Notes under the pieces: model-generated
The model's input: only the letters and a program-made list of their open reading frames with translations
The model's database searches: none
Told to the model about the DNA's origin: nothing
Shown here: in pieces, positions 46,601 to 55,145 of the stretch
How the letters are laid out: every line of letters starts with the position of its first letter
How positions within the stretch are numbered: position 1 is the first letter of the stretch
Assembly (NCBI RefSeq): GCF_030845175.1
Contig: NZ_CP132542.1
Coordinates: 3,631,501 to 3,695,500, forward strand
Direction: 5' to 3'
Source of the DNA: Coralliovum pocilloporae
GTDB lineage: Bacteria > Pseudomonadota > Alphaproteobacteria > Rhizobiales > Cohaesibacteraceae
Length of the DNA stretch: 64,000 bases
Translations under genes and position numbers: made by a program

Positions 46601-47131
46601 TCAGTCCTGTTGGGGGTCCAGCAGATCTTCAAAGAACCAGGCCGCCAGTTCGTTTCGCCCTGTTACGCCAGCTTTGCGGTAGACGCTGGAAGCCTGTTGA
46701 CGGACGGTCTTTTCGCGCGTGTTACGCAATTGTGCGATTTCCTGAAACGAAAGGCCTTTCAGCAGCATGATCACCACATTCTGTTCGCTTTCGGTCAATT
46801 GCCACACATCAAACTGATGCTGCATGACGGCCCTGTACTGATTGCCGATTTTCACGGTCTTCGGCTCCAGACGGGACAGGCCGCTTTTGAATCCGATGAG
46901 TTGCTCTTTCAACCTGTGAACGGCCTTTCTCTGAGCCCGGTATTCGTAAGCTAACATCAAGAATACGGCCACGCCCAGAGACAGGCGGCCTATATCGTCG
47001 AACATCTCGGAGAGAGTTTCCCCCGCTGCAAATTCCGAGACAATCTCATGGATGCTCGTAGCAAAGACAAAGAGCAAGAAGACTGCGAATAAAATCTGCC
47101 GCCTGGGCAGTTCAGTAATCGAATCCAGCAT
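46601..47131 (-). CDS. Membrane-anchored LuxR-type regulator
   Basis: 176 residues. Two hydrophobic helices (ILFAVFLLFVFATSIHEI; LSLGVAVFLMLAYEY), a coiled linker, then a C-terminal LuxR HTH: QLTESEQNVVIMLLKGLSFQEIAQLRNTREKTVRQQASSVYRKAGV. It thus binds DNA from the membrane. Divergent from the multicopper oxidase gene, 173 bp away, which it may control, for instance in response to copper or redox state. Confidence 0.88.
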   Translation of the reverse strand: MLDSITELPRRQILFAVFLLFVFATSIHEIVSEFAAGETLSEMFDDIGRLSLGVAVFLMLAYEYRAQRKAVHRLKEQLIGFKSGLSRLEPKTVKIGNQYRAVMQHQFDVWQLTESEQNVVIMLLKGLSFQEIAQLRNTREKTVRQQASSVYRKAGVTGRNELAAWFFEDLLDPQQD

Positions 47132-47304
47132 ATCGGTCTTTCAGAATCCTCTCTGCGATCTGCCAGGGTTTGTGCCGGACATTGACCTTATGTCCCATCG
47201 CCTGACCCCTATTTCGGGCATTCGTCCGATGGACGGACCTCAGCCGCCCCAATACAAAAAGGGCATTGCCACCCGTCTCTCAAGTGTAGAATAGGAAAGT
47301 CGGA

Positions 47305-48804
47305 ATGTCCTTCAAACTTACACGCCGTCAGGTGCTGGCCGGAAGCGGTGCCGTCCTTTCAGCTGGACTGATCCGCCCCGTATGGGCGAAAACTCCCTCA
47401 AGCAGGCTACCTATTCCAAAACTTGTAGACGCAACGGACGGCAATCCGGTCGACCTCCGGATTGGTGAAGGTCAAATGGCGTTCCTGTCGGGTGTTTCAA
47501 CACGCACATTGGGGATCAGTCAGAACTATCTGGGCCCTACAATTCGGACCCGCAAGGGCACGACTTTGGCTCTTCACTATCAGAATACGCTTTCAGAAGG
47601 CGTTGCCATTCACGGTCACGGCCTTCATGTGCCGGGAGATGTTGATGGTGGCCCCCAATCTGAAATCGCGCCGGGTGCGGAATGGAAGCCACGTCTCTCA
47701 ATTGTTCAGCCTGCTGCAACCTGCTGGTATCACTCACACACCCATGGCAAATCCGGGGAGCAGGTTTATCGCGGTCTGGCCGGGATGACGATCATTGATG
47801 ACGAGGAAAGTGACGGGCTGGAACTCCCGAACCGGTACGGTGTGGATGACCTGCCGGTTATTATTCAGGATCGGACATTCGATACCAGCGGCCAGTTTGT
47901 CTATTCACTGACTGAGGCGCCAGAGGACGGCTGGTATGGTGATACAGTTCTTATAAACGGCGCAATAAACCCCTATGCCAATGTTCCCGCAGGGAAAATC
48001 AGACTTAGGGTGCTCAATGGTGCCAATGCGCGGTTTTACATTGTGGCATTCGCTGATGGCCGGTCATTCTTCAAGATTGCTTCAGACGGTGGACTGTTGT
48101 CCGCACCCGTCGAAATGACCGAAATGGAAATGTCGCCGGGTGAACGGTGCGAGATCATTGTCGATCTTGAAGACGGGAAGACGGCAGAACTCCTGACGCT
48201 GTTTGAAGATGACTATGATGCAGAAGGCATCGGTGGCAGCCTGATCCAGAGCCTTCTGGGCATCGGGCGACCTGCCCCTGCCCCCGCCTTGACATTGAAG
48301 GCAGACCCTTCTCTCAAGGCGCATACCGGCCCGCTGCCAAAATCACTGGTCACCATTCACCGTCCAGGCGAAGGCGAAATTGCCAGGACACGTGATTTCA
48401 TACTCGATATGAGCCATGCGGATGACACGTCCCACACGGGGCACACGTCTCATACTGGCCATGCAATGATGGACATGACCATCAATGGTGCGGCCATGAA
48501 TATGGATGTCATCAACGAACGGGTTTCCCGCGGTGTGTGGGAGCGCTGGCGTATCCGCTCCAATCAGGGCGAGCATCCGTTCCACGTTCATGGATGCTCG
48601 TTCCTGATAGACAAAATCTCGGGCGCTCCCCCGCCGCCAGATCAGCAGGGATGGAAAGACACATTGGTCCTGGATGATGATGGCTGGTCAGAAATGATCG
48701 TCCGGTTCGACCATCTGGCGACAGAGCAATTCCCGTACATGTATCATTGTCACATTCTGGAGCATGAGGATCGTGGCATGATGGGGCAGTTTACGGTCAG
48801 CTGA
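47305..48804 (+). CDS. CueO-like multicopper oxidase
   Basis: 499 residues with a Tat signal (LTRRQVLAGSGAVLSAG). All four copper motifs are present: HGHGLH, WYHSHTHGKSGEQVYRGLAG, HPFHVHG, and YHCHILEHEDRGMMG, the latter holding the type 1 Cys-His. An insert near residue 370 reads MSHADDTSHTGHTSHTGHAMMDMT, rich in His and Met as in CueO's copper-gating loop. Likely a periplasmic cuprous oxidase or laccase that detoxifies copper. Its stop overlaps the stop of a relic gene on the other strand. Confidence 0.94.
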   Translation: MSFKLTRRQVLAGSGAVLSAGLIRPVWAKTPSSRLPIPKLVDATDGNPVDLRIGEGQMAFLSGVSTRTLGISQNYLGPTIRTRKGTTLALHYQNTLSEGVAIHGHGLHVPGDVDGGPQSEIAPGAEWKPRLSIVQPAATCWYHSHTHGKSGEQVYRGLAGMTIIDDEESDGLELPNRYGVDDLPVIIQDRTFDTSGQFVYSLTEAPEDGWYGDTVLINGAINPYANVPAGKIRLRVLNGANARFYIVAFADGRSFFKIASDGGLLSAPVEMTEMEMSPGERCEIIVDLEDGKTAELLTLFEDDYDAEGIGGSLIQSLLGIGRPAPAPALTLKADPSLKAHTGPLPKSLVTIHRPGEGEIARTRDFILDMSHADDTSHTGHTSHTGHAMMDMTINGAAMNMDVINERVSRGVWERWRIRSNQGEHPFHVHGCSFLIDKISGAPPPPDQQGWKDTLVLDDDGWSEMIVRFDHLATEQFPYMYHCHILEHEDRGMMGQFTVS

Positions 48805-48850
48805 CACCCCGCTCGTAGAACCCTTGCTGTTCTCCCGCAGAGAATATCAC
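48801..48850 (-). pseudogene. C-terminal relic of a HalD-superfamily oxygenase gene
   Basis: Minus-strand codons read VIFSAGEQQGFYERGVS and stop, matching the last residues of the intact oxygenase at 56448-57239 (VMFSAEEQKGFYGRTAG). Upstream of this the similarity stops at about 48850, where a dispersed repeat begins. Only about 17 codons remain. Confidence 0.65.
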
Positions 48851-48900
48851 GTCTCAGCATTTCTTTGATGCAGTGAATGTCAACTTTGAGTCCAAAGTCA
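48846..48900. repeat. Dispersed intergenic repeat, copy 1
   Basis: About 55 bp sharing ATCAC-TCTC-GCATTTCTTTGATGC and GAATG-CA-CTTTGAG with 55054-55108. The segment AATGTCAACTTTGAGTCCAAAGTCAGCGGCATT is an imperfect palindrome. From 48900 to 49046 I see nothing codable. Confidence 0.65.
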
Positions 48901-49046
48901 GCGGCATTGGTCCGGTCATATTCGCGAGTGCAGCATCAGCTTCTCAGTTGGGGGCGACCCATTCCTGCCATTCTTTGATATCTTCTCCTATATCTCGAAA
49001 CTCTCATAAGCGGATATTCACCGGAGATTATCGAGTGAAAAAGCAG

Positions 49047-49382
49047 TCAACTTTTTAGATCTCTAAAGGCAGCTAATGCTCTCGCTCCGTATACGGCAGC
49101 TGGGCCCCCTCCCATTTCTACCGCAACAGCAATTGTTTCTGCAATTTCCCTCTCGGTGGCTCCATGCTGAAGTGCCGAGCGGCAATGATACACAATACAA
49201 TCTTCACACCGGGAGGTGATAGATATGGCAACTGCCATCAATTCTTTCGTTTTGGAATCTATTTCTCCAGGAGAGGAAGCTGCCTGCACCAGGCCACCGT
49301 AAGCCTGCATCGGCTTGGCTGCGGTTTTATAAAGCTGGCCTAACCGCTGGTCTAAATCATCTGCGTAGGTTTTATAGGTCAT
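49047..49382 (-). CDS. Carboxymuconolactone decarboxylase/AhpD-like protein
   Basis: 111 residues of the CMD fold with the redox CxxC motif in SRCEDCIVYHCRSALQHGAT and the EIAETIAVAVEMGGGPAAVYGA helix. AhpD-type members carry a redox-active cysteine pair and can reduce lipoyl groups. Its start overlaps the acoC stop by 4 bp, so in this operon it could act on the lipoyl domain of AcoC; no dihydrolipoamide dehydrogenase gene is present nearby. Confidence 0.9.
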   Translation of the reverse strand: MTYKTYADDLDQRLGQLYKTAAKPMQAYGGLVQAASSPGEIDSKTKELMAVAISITSRCEDCIVYHCRSALQHGATEREIAETIAVAVEMGGGPAAVYGARALAAFRDLKS

Positions 49383-50491
49383 TGGTTCGTTGCCTTTACA
49401 TGATCCAGAATTGCATCATTGATGTCATTTGACGCTTCCATTTGGGGGATATGCCCCGCATCAGGTATGAGCTTTACCGTGCACTCTTCAGGCATCTGCA
49501 ATGCTTGGCTTGACGGGATGATGGCATCCTTTTCACCCCATAGAACGAGCGTTGGTTTCAGTGAAAGGGAAGGTCTCAGATCATGCTGCTGACGGTTTCC
49601 TTGAAAGTTAGCGTCGATGAGAGTTTGTAAGGCTTCAGGAACACCATCCAGGCGCTTTAACTTAAGAACATCTTCAACCATTTCCCGGCCAATGAGCTCA
49701 GGGTCAGCGACAAGAAGTTGTAAAACTGGCTGAAGGGCCTTGCGCCGTTTCGCCGTCAGGAAACCATTCAAAAAGTCGCCATTGATTTCTGCTCCAACCC
49801 CCGCCGGAGCAATCAGCGAGAGCGAAGTCACATCTGCGCGCTCGGCGAGTGCAAGGGCAATGCCACCTCCCAGAGAATGCCCAACCAGATGAACGCGTTG
49901 GAGGTTCAGCTCATCAAGCATCTGGCTGATTATTTGGGCCAACCCTTGAATGCTGCCTTCGCCAACCCTTTTGCTCGACTTCCCATGACCTGGCAGATCG
50001 ACCGATATCGTTCGCATATGTTCTGACAAGGCTGTCTGGTTAAACAGCCAGCCATTGCTGTCAGCGCCGAACCCATGAATCAGGAAGATGGCGTCGCCAT
50101 CATCCGGTCCGACATCCAAATAGGACAGTTCGATCTCTCCAACGCTGAGACGTTTTGGCTCGGGTCCAGTATCGCTGTCGGTTTCCTCGGGCACGAAGTT
50201 CGATTGAAACTCTGTGATGAATGCTTTGATTTCATCTGTATTCGTGCCTTCTGCGCTCATCACAGCGATGAGGGCACCGACGGGAAGTGTCTCTCCAATT
50301 TGAGCAACGTGATGGATCGTTCCCGTAATGGATGCTTCAAACACATTGGCAATCTTAGTTGTTTCAATTTCTGCAATCTCAGTGCCCTGTTCGACCTGAC
50401 TACCGTCCTCGACAAGCCAGGTTGTTAGGTCACCTTCCTGCATGGCCAGTCCCCATTTGGGCATGACGATTGGTGTGATATCAGAGGTCAT
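49379..50491 (-). CDS. acoC: Acetoin dehydrogenase E2 component (lipoyl domain plus alpha/beta hydrolase)
   Basis: 370 residues. The N-terminal lipoyl domain (about 5-80) has the lipoylated Lys46 in EIETTKIAN. A linker leads to an alpha/beta-hydrolase domain (about 130-365) with oxyanion LIHGFGADSNGW, nucleophile Ser206 in GHSLGGG, an Asp in LWGEKDAIIP, and His in PDAGHIPQ. This E2 design, with a hydrolase fold instead of the chloramphenicol-acetyltransferase fold, is typical of AcoC. It passes the acetyl group from acetoin cleavage to CoA. Confidence 0.92.
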   Translation of the reverse strand: MTSDITPIVMPKWGLAMQEGDLTTWLVEDGSQVEQGTEIAEIETTKIANVFEASITGTIHHVAQIGETLPVGALIAVMSAEGTNTDEIKAFITEFQSNFVPEETDSDTGPEPKRLSVGEIELSYLDVGPDDGDAIFLIHGFGADSNGWLFNQTALSEHMRTISVDLPGHGKSSKRVGEGSIQGLAQIISQMLDELNLQRVHLVGHSLGGGIALALAERADVTSLSLIAPAGVGAEINGDFLNGFLTAKRRKALQPVLQLLVADPELIGREMVEDVLKLKRLDGVPEALQTLIDANFQGNRQQHDLRPSLSLKPTLVLWGEKDAIIPSSQALQMPEECTVKLIPDAGHIPQMEASNDINDAILDHVKATNQ

Positions 50492-50569
50492 CTGTCACTC
50501 CTGTTATTTTTATTTTCAATGAAGATCCAGCCCCAGCATGTCAGCGCTGGGACCAGCCCGTTCGGAAGA

Positions 50570-51574
50570 TTAAGCAAAGGTCGCGCGAACAGCGGCTTCG
50601 ATCTTAGCTGTGCTCGGCACGTAAAGGTCCTCAAGCTCCGGTGCAAAAGGTACCGGTGTATGGGGGGCTGTCACCATTTTGATAGGCGCTTTGAGAGCCC
50701 CAAACGCATCCTGTGCTATCATCGACGAAATATCGGACGCCATGGAACAACGCGGATTACTTTCATCCACCACCACAACGCGACCGGTCTCTTCAACACA
50801 TTCCATCAAGGTTTCCGTATCGAAAGGCGAGGTTGTTCGCGGATCCAGCACGGTGCAGCTGATGCCTTCCTTTTCGAGTTTATCGGCGACCTGATTGGCA
50901 AACCCAACCATACGTCCAAGTGCAACAATAGTAACATCGTCTCCTTCACGGGTGAGGTTTGCTTCGCCAAACGGGATTGTATAAGGATCGTCCGGCACTT
51001 CTTCTTCTTCATCATACATAACCTTGTGCTCGAAGAAGATAACAGGGTCATCATCGCGAATGGCCTGGATCATCAATCCCTTTGCTTCGTATGGTGAAGA
51101 CGGAACGACAACCTTCAGTCCCGGCACATGGGTAAACAAGGAATATAAGCACTGACTGTGCTGACTGGCTGCGCGAAATCCAGCCCCATACATGGTCCGA
51201 ACCACGAGAGGCGTCACCGCTTTGCCGCCAAACATATATCTGAACTTGGCTGCCTGATTGAAAATCTGGTCAAAACAGACGCCCATGAAATCTGCGAACA
51301 TCAATTCAACAACAGGCCGAAGGCCGGTTGCAGCCGCACCAGCTGCAGCACCCACAAAGGCGCTTTCGCTAATCGGCGTATCCAACACTCGATCAGGGCC
51401 GAATTCCGGATAAAGGCCTTTCGTTACGCCCAGCACGCCGCCCCAGGCGTCATCCTCACCTTTAGCACCGGCACCACCAGCATTATCTTCACCCCAAAGG
51501 AGTACATTTTCATCGCGGCGCATTTCCTGGGCAATTGCTTCATTGATTGCCTGACGATACGATTTTTTCGCCAT
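50570..51574 (-). CDS. acoB: Acetoin dehydrogenase E1 beta subunit
   Basis: 334-residue transketolase-like subunit. Characteristic segments: AINEAIAQEMRRDENVLLWGED near the start, TPISESAFVGAAAGAAATGLRPVVELMFADF, and VDESNPRCSMASDISSMIAQDAFGAL in the C-terminal swivel domain. Together with AcoA forms the TPP-dependent acetoin:lipoyl oxidoreductase. Thirteen base pairs after acoA. Confidence 0.93.
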   Translation of the reverse strand: MAKKSYRQAINEAIAQEMRRDENVLLWGEDNAGGAGAKGEDDAWGGVLGVTKGLYPEFGPDRVLDTPISESAFVGAAAGAAATGLRPVVELMFADFMGVCFDQIFNQAAKFRYMFGGKAVTPLVVRTMYGAGFRAASQHSQCLYSLFTHVPGLKVVVPSSPYEAKGLMIQAIRDDDPVIFFEHKVMYDEEEEVPDDPYTIPFGEANLTREGDDVTIVALGRMVGFANQVADKLEKEGISCTVLDPRTTSPFDTETLMECVEETGRVVVVDESNPRCSMASDISSMIAQDAFGALKAPIKMVTAPHTPVPFAPELEDLYVPSTAKIEAAVRATFA

Positions 51575-51586
51575 TTTTTCTCTCCC

Positions 51587-52552
51587 TTAGTAGGTCACAT
51601 ACACATCAGTAAGAAGATCAGCTTCGCTTGGTGCTGCGGCGTTCTCTGATTCTTTGACACATTGATCAATCAATGCCGCAACCTGAGCATCAATCTCATC
51701 AAGTTGAGCATCCTCCAGGAGAGCCATCTCTGTTACGCGAGCGCGAAAGATTTTCAGGCTGTCTCGTTCAGCTCGGACACGCTGAATTTCTCCCTCTTCG
51801 CGATACGTCATCGCATCGCCTTCAAAATGTCCGAAGAAACGGTTGAGTTTTACGTGCATCAGGCTGGGTCCATCGCCATTACGTGCGCGGTCAATACACT
51901 CGCTGGCAGCCTCATGGACGGCAAAAAAATCATGCCCATCTACTTCAACACCCGGCATGCCAAAACCTTTAGCCCGGTCTAGCTGAGTGCCCGAGACGGA
52001 CCAGCCGGAAGCGGTGGATTCCGCATATCCGTTGTCTTCGACAACAAAGATAACCGGGAGGTTCCAAACGTTCGCAAGGTTGTAGCTTTCAAGTGTTGTC
52101 CCCTGGTTTGAGCCACCATCACCAACGAATGCAACTGCGACACCACCCGTTTTCTTGTATTTTGCGGTCATGGCAGCCCCACAAATCAAGGGCGGGCCGC
52201 CGCCAACAATACCATTCGCGCCCATCATCCCTTTCGACAGATCAGCAATATGCATGGAACCACCTTTGCCACCGCATACACCGTTTCGACGGCCATAAAT
52301 TTCCATCATCATCCCAGGCACATCGACGCCTTTCGCGATACAATGGCCGTGACCGCGGTGCGTACTTGCAATCATGTCGCGATTATCCAAATGCGAGCAG
52401 ATGCCAACTGCTGACGCTTCTTCACCTGCGTAAAGGTGAACGAAACCTGGTATGCCGCCGCCTGAAAATTCTTCATGAACCCGTTCCTCGAAATCTCGAA
52501 TCGTCCGCATCGAACGATATGCTTCAAGCAACTGTTCTCGATTGAACTGCAT
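51587..52552 (-). CDS. acoA: Acetoin dehydrogenase E1 alpha subunit
   Basis: 321 residues from ATG 52552. TPP motif GDGGSNQGTTLESYNLANVWNLPVIFVVEDN, and the HRGHGHCIAKGVD and GGKGGSMHI stretches typical of E1 alpha. It cleaves acetoin (3-hydroxy-2-butanone) to acetaldehyde and a hydroxyethyl-TPP adduct. First gene of acoABC; a palindromic region lies 150 bp upstream, between it and the acoR-like gene. Confidence 0.93.
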   Translation of the reverse strand: MQFNREQLLEAYRSMRTIRDFEERVHEEFSGGGIPGFVHLYAGEEASAVGICSHLDNRDMIASTHRGHGHCIAKGVDVPGMMMEIYGRRNGVCGGKGGSMHIADLSKGMMGANGIVGGGPPLICGAAMTAKYKKTGGVAVAFVGDGGSNQGTTLESYNLANVWNLPVIFVVEDNGYAESTASGWSVSGTQLDRAKGFGMPGVEVDGHDFFAVHEAASECIDRARNGDGPSLMHVKLNRFFGHFEGDAMTYREEGEIQRVRAERDSLKIFRARVTEMALLEDAQLDEIDAQVAALIDQCVKESENAAAPSEADLLTDVYVTY

Positions 52553-52702
52553 TGGCTTTCCTCCCTTTGCTTGTCGTCTCAAGCGCCCATGAATGTTGTG
52601 TCACTGGGCATGTGGTAGGATATTGGGAGGAATAGCTTCTCGCAGCGAACGACAAATGTGATCAATGGCGGGCAAATTGAAAATACTTATGCCAAAGTGC
52701 TG

Positions 52703-52734
52703 CACCCTGTGTTGCAGGGTGTTGCGCTTGCAAC
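52703..52734. promoter_or_regulatory. Candidate activator-binding palindromes upstream of acoA
   Basis: Two adjoining perfect inverted repeats: CACCCTG-tgttg-CAGGGTG (52703-52721) and GTTGC-GCTT-GCAAC (52721-52734). They lie 150-180 bp before the acoA start and 30 bp beyond the acoR stop, a usual place for enhancer sites of AcoR-type proteins. The TGTTGCA / TGCAACA cores recall activator sites of this family. Confidence 0.5.
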
Positions 52735-52763
52735 AACGTAGTCGAACTTGAGCAAATTATCCC

Positions 52764-54608
52764 TCAGTGAGGGCGGACCAGACCTTCGCGTTTTATACGC
52801 CTGTGGATGGTGCTGCGATCCACGCCAAGCTGACGTGCCACCCGAGAAAGGTTCCAGTTAAAACCATCAAGCAATGTTTTTAAATCTTCAGTCTCTTGCT
52901 TTAGGTCCGTTTCAGGGAACGCCGGAGCGGGAAGATCCTCAACATCAATAACCGCGTGATCAGATAAGGCGACAGCCACCTCGAGAACGCCGCGCAATTC
53001 ACGGATGTTCCCTGGCCATTGTCTGGAGGAAAGGTCAGCTAGGGCCGCTGCTGTTAACTGCCAATGCTCAGAATGTGTAATTGTAATTTCTCGCAAGATT
53101 CTGGTTGCGATCGTGCCTATGTCGTTTCGGGTTCGCAAGGCAGGCAGCTTCAATGTGGCAGGTGCTAGACGGAAATACAGATCACTCCTGAATGCACCTT
53201 CCCGAACCATCTCAACCAAACTACGTTGTGTTGCCGAGACAAGCTTAATTTTTACAGGTGTCGAGACGGCAGAACCTACCGGTTGTACAGTTTCGTTAGC
53301 AAGAAGACGGAGGAGACGAGCCTGAACAGCCAAAGACATATCCCCGATCTCGTCCAAAAACAGTGTTCCACCATTTGCCGCTTCAACAAGCCCGTGTCTG
53401 GCATTCTTCCCGCTGACACCAAAGAGTTCCTCCTCAAGCATCATTTCTGGAATAGAAGCACAATTGACAGCGACAAAAGGTCGATCTTTGCCGGTTATTG
53501 TATGGATCGCACGAGCGAGGCGTTCCTTGCCTGTCCCGGTCTCTCCCTCAATCAGGATAGGTACCCGGCTTCTGGCCAGTCGCTCAGCTTGTTCGGCAAG
53601 TCCGGAAACAATCTGATCATCGTCGCCCAAAGCAATACGGGTCGGGGACTTTTGTAGCGATTTTTCCAGTAATCTGCTCTGAGGGGCAATCGCATGCCCG
53701 AACAGGGCTTCCCCGTTCCGCAGAAAGATGATCCGTTCCTCGGTGGGTCTCGCCCGTGTGAGGTTTGGCATTTCATCAATCGTTAGATCAAAAAAAGTAT
53801 TCAGATTCTGGCCAACAATTTTGTCAGGGTTGCGCCAATTCAATCCGCTCGCCCGCGCCAAGATCTTGGATGCACCGTTTGTGATACCGATAATGCGGCC
53901 GGAGCCATCAAGGGCAATGCCTGCCTCGGGATCGACATCAAGAAATTCCGGCAAACTGGAAAACCTTAAAACCCAGTCACTGCGTGTGCGTGCCATTAAG
54001 TTGGCAAGTTCTATACGCCTGACGGATGTCTGTACAAGCTGAAGTGCCAGACTCTGACTGACCTTGGGTTGAGGTGATCGCAACAGCGATATATCAAGCA
54101 CGGCAGATAACATGCCATTCGTATCGAAAATGGGGGCTGCTGTGCAACTCAGCGGAACGTGTGCGATATTAAAATGGTCGGATTGATGCACCGTTCCTGC
54201 TTCACCAGACATGATAACGGCACCCACACCACATGTGCCGGCATTTTCTTCCGACCAATCGGATCCCAGATAAAGGCCAGCTGAGCGCAGATCATCCTCG
54301 AATGTAGGATCGCCAAAATAATCAATGGTGACACCGGCGTTATCAGCAAGCAGCAAAACATAGTTCTGACCGGCAACCTGGCGAAATAGTGTTTGTAGTC
54401 CGCTACGTGCGATGCGGATCAGGTGTTCGGATTGTTCCCGGTGCTCACGCAATTTTTCAGCTGAAACGATATTGGACGAATTAGGACGCATAGGATCAAG
54501 GCCATGGCTGTCCACGCAACGCCGCCAGCTTTCTACCACGAAAGGGTCTCGATTATTGGTTGAACCGGCCAACGCCTGATCAATGACATCATAATGATTG
54601 TACGGCAT
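52764..54608 (-). CDS. acoR: AcoR-type acetoin catabolism regulator lacking GAFTGA
   Basis: 614 residues from ATG 54608; an in-frame TTG at 54686 is less likely. GAF-like sensor domain (about 60-190), AAA+ domain with Walker A EGETGTGKERLA (residues 354-365) and Walker B GGTLFLDEIGDM, and a C-terminal Fis-type HTH (NLSRVARQLGVDRSTIHRRIK). After EELFG the sequence reads VSGKNARHGLVEAANGG, so the GAFTGA loop that touches sigma-54 is missing. The protein may therefore act without sigma-54. Same strand and upstream of acoABC. Confidence 0.9.
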   Translation of the reverse strand: MPYNHYDVIDQALAGSTNNRDPFVVESWRRCVDSHGLDPMRPNSSNIVSAEKLREHREQSEHLIRIARSGLQTLFRQVAGQNYVLLLADNAGVTIDYFGDPTFEDDLRSAGLYLGSDWSEENAGTCGVGAVIMSGEAGTVHQSDHFNIAHVPLSCTAAPIFDTNGMLSAVLDISLLRSPQPKVSQSLALQLVQTSVRRIELANLMARTRSDWVLRFSSLPEFLDVDPEAGIALDGSGRIIGITNGASKILARASGLNWRNPDKIVGQNLNTFFDLTIDEMPNLTRARPTEERIIFLRNGEALFGHAIAPQSRLLEKSLQKSPTRIALGDDDQIVSGLAEQAERLARSRVPILIEGETGTGKERLARAIHTITGKDRPFVAVNCASIPEMMLEEELFGVSGKNARHGLVEAANGGTLFLDEIGDMSLAVQARLLRLLANETVQPVGSAVSTPVKIKLVSATQRSLVEMVREGAFRSDLYFRLAPATLKLPALRTRNDIGTIATRILREITITHSEHWQLTAAALADLSSRQWPGNIRELRGVLEVAVALSDHAVIDVEDLPAPAFPETDLKQETEDLKTLLDGFNWNLSRVARQLGVDRSTIHRRIKREGLVRPH

Positions 54609-55053
54609 TACCTCCCACCAGAGTTTGCCCCGGATAAGAAAGTTTACTGGTTTGTTTTTGCGGGAGTCAAATGATGCACTCTTCAATCTTGAGACATCCG
54701 TCTCAAGAACAGAGATTTGCGATAGAAGTAATCAGTCCGACTCTTAGTCAACATTGATCATTGGGAGCGACTATTGCACAGCACTTTTGTCCTGATCTCG
54801 AAACCGTCAAAGCTGAGTTGCTTACCGCAAGTTTGTTCTTCGATGATCAGTGAGTGCCTTGCCTTGGAAGTCTATCCCATACGGCAAGTGGTGCTGTCGG
54901 TTTCGCTAGATACTTGTTCGCCTTACATTTACCAGCTTAGTGATGAACGGCTGCTAATGGAATGAATTATTTGCAAGTTTGCGCCGCATAGTTGCTCGTG
55001 GTGGAACTGCTTCTGAGCTGCTCTCCCCCACCCGGCAGTCGACCCTGCGCCGG
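54609..55053. other. AT-richer intergenic region with no clear gene
   Basis: About 440 bp between acoR and the repeat at 55054. Only short frames of 60-70 codons without family likeness are present. It presumably contains the acoR promoter; no operator was recognised. Confidence 0.5.
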
Positions 55054-55108
55054 ATCACATCTCCGCATTTCTTTGATGCCACGAATGCCAGCTTTGAGCT
55101 CAGAGTGC
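55054..55108. repeat. Dispersed intergenic repeat, copy 2
   Basis: Second copy of the 48846-48900 sequence, same orientation, with GCATTTCTTTGATGC identical and the CTTTGAG-centred palindrome more degenerate. Confidence 0.65.
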
Positions 55109-55145
55109 CGGATGCTGTCCTCTGTATGAACGGAGGCTTTTCGGC

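Noticed and set aside
52562..52702. Sigma-54 promoter for acoA
   Set aside because: No GG-N10-GC pair near TGGCA/TTGC was found on the minus strand; the nearest TTTGGCA has no -12 element at the right distance.
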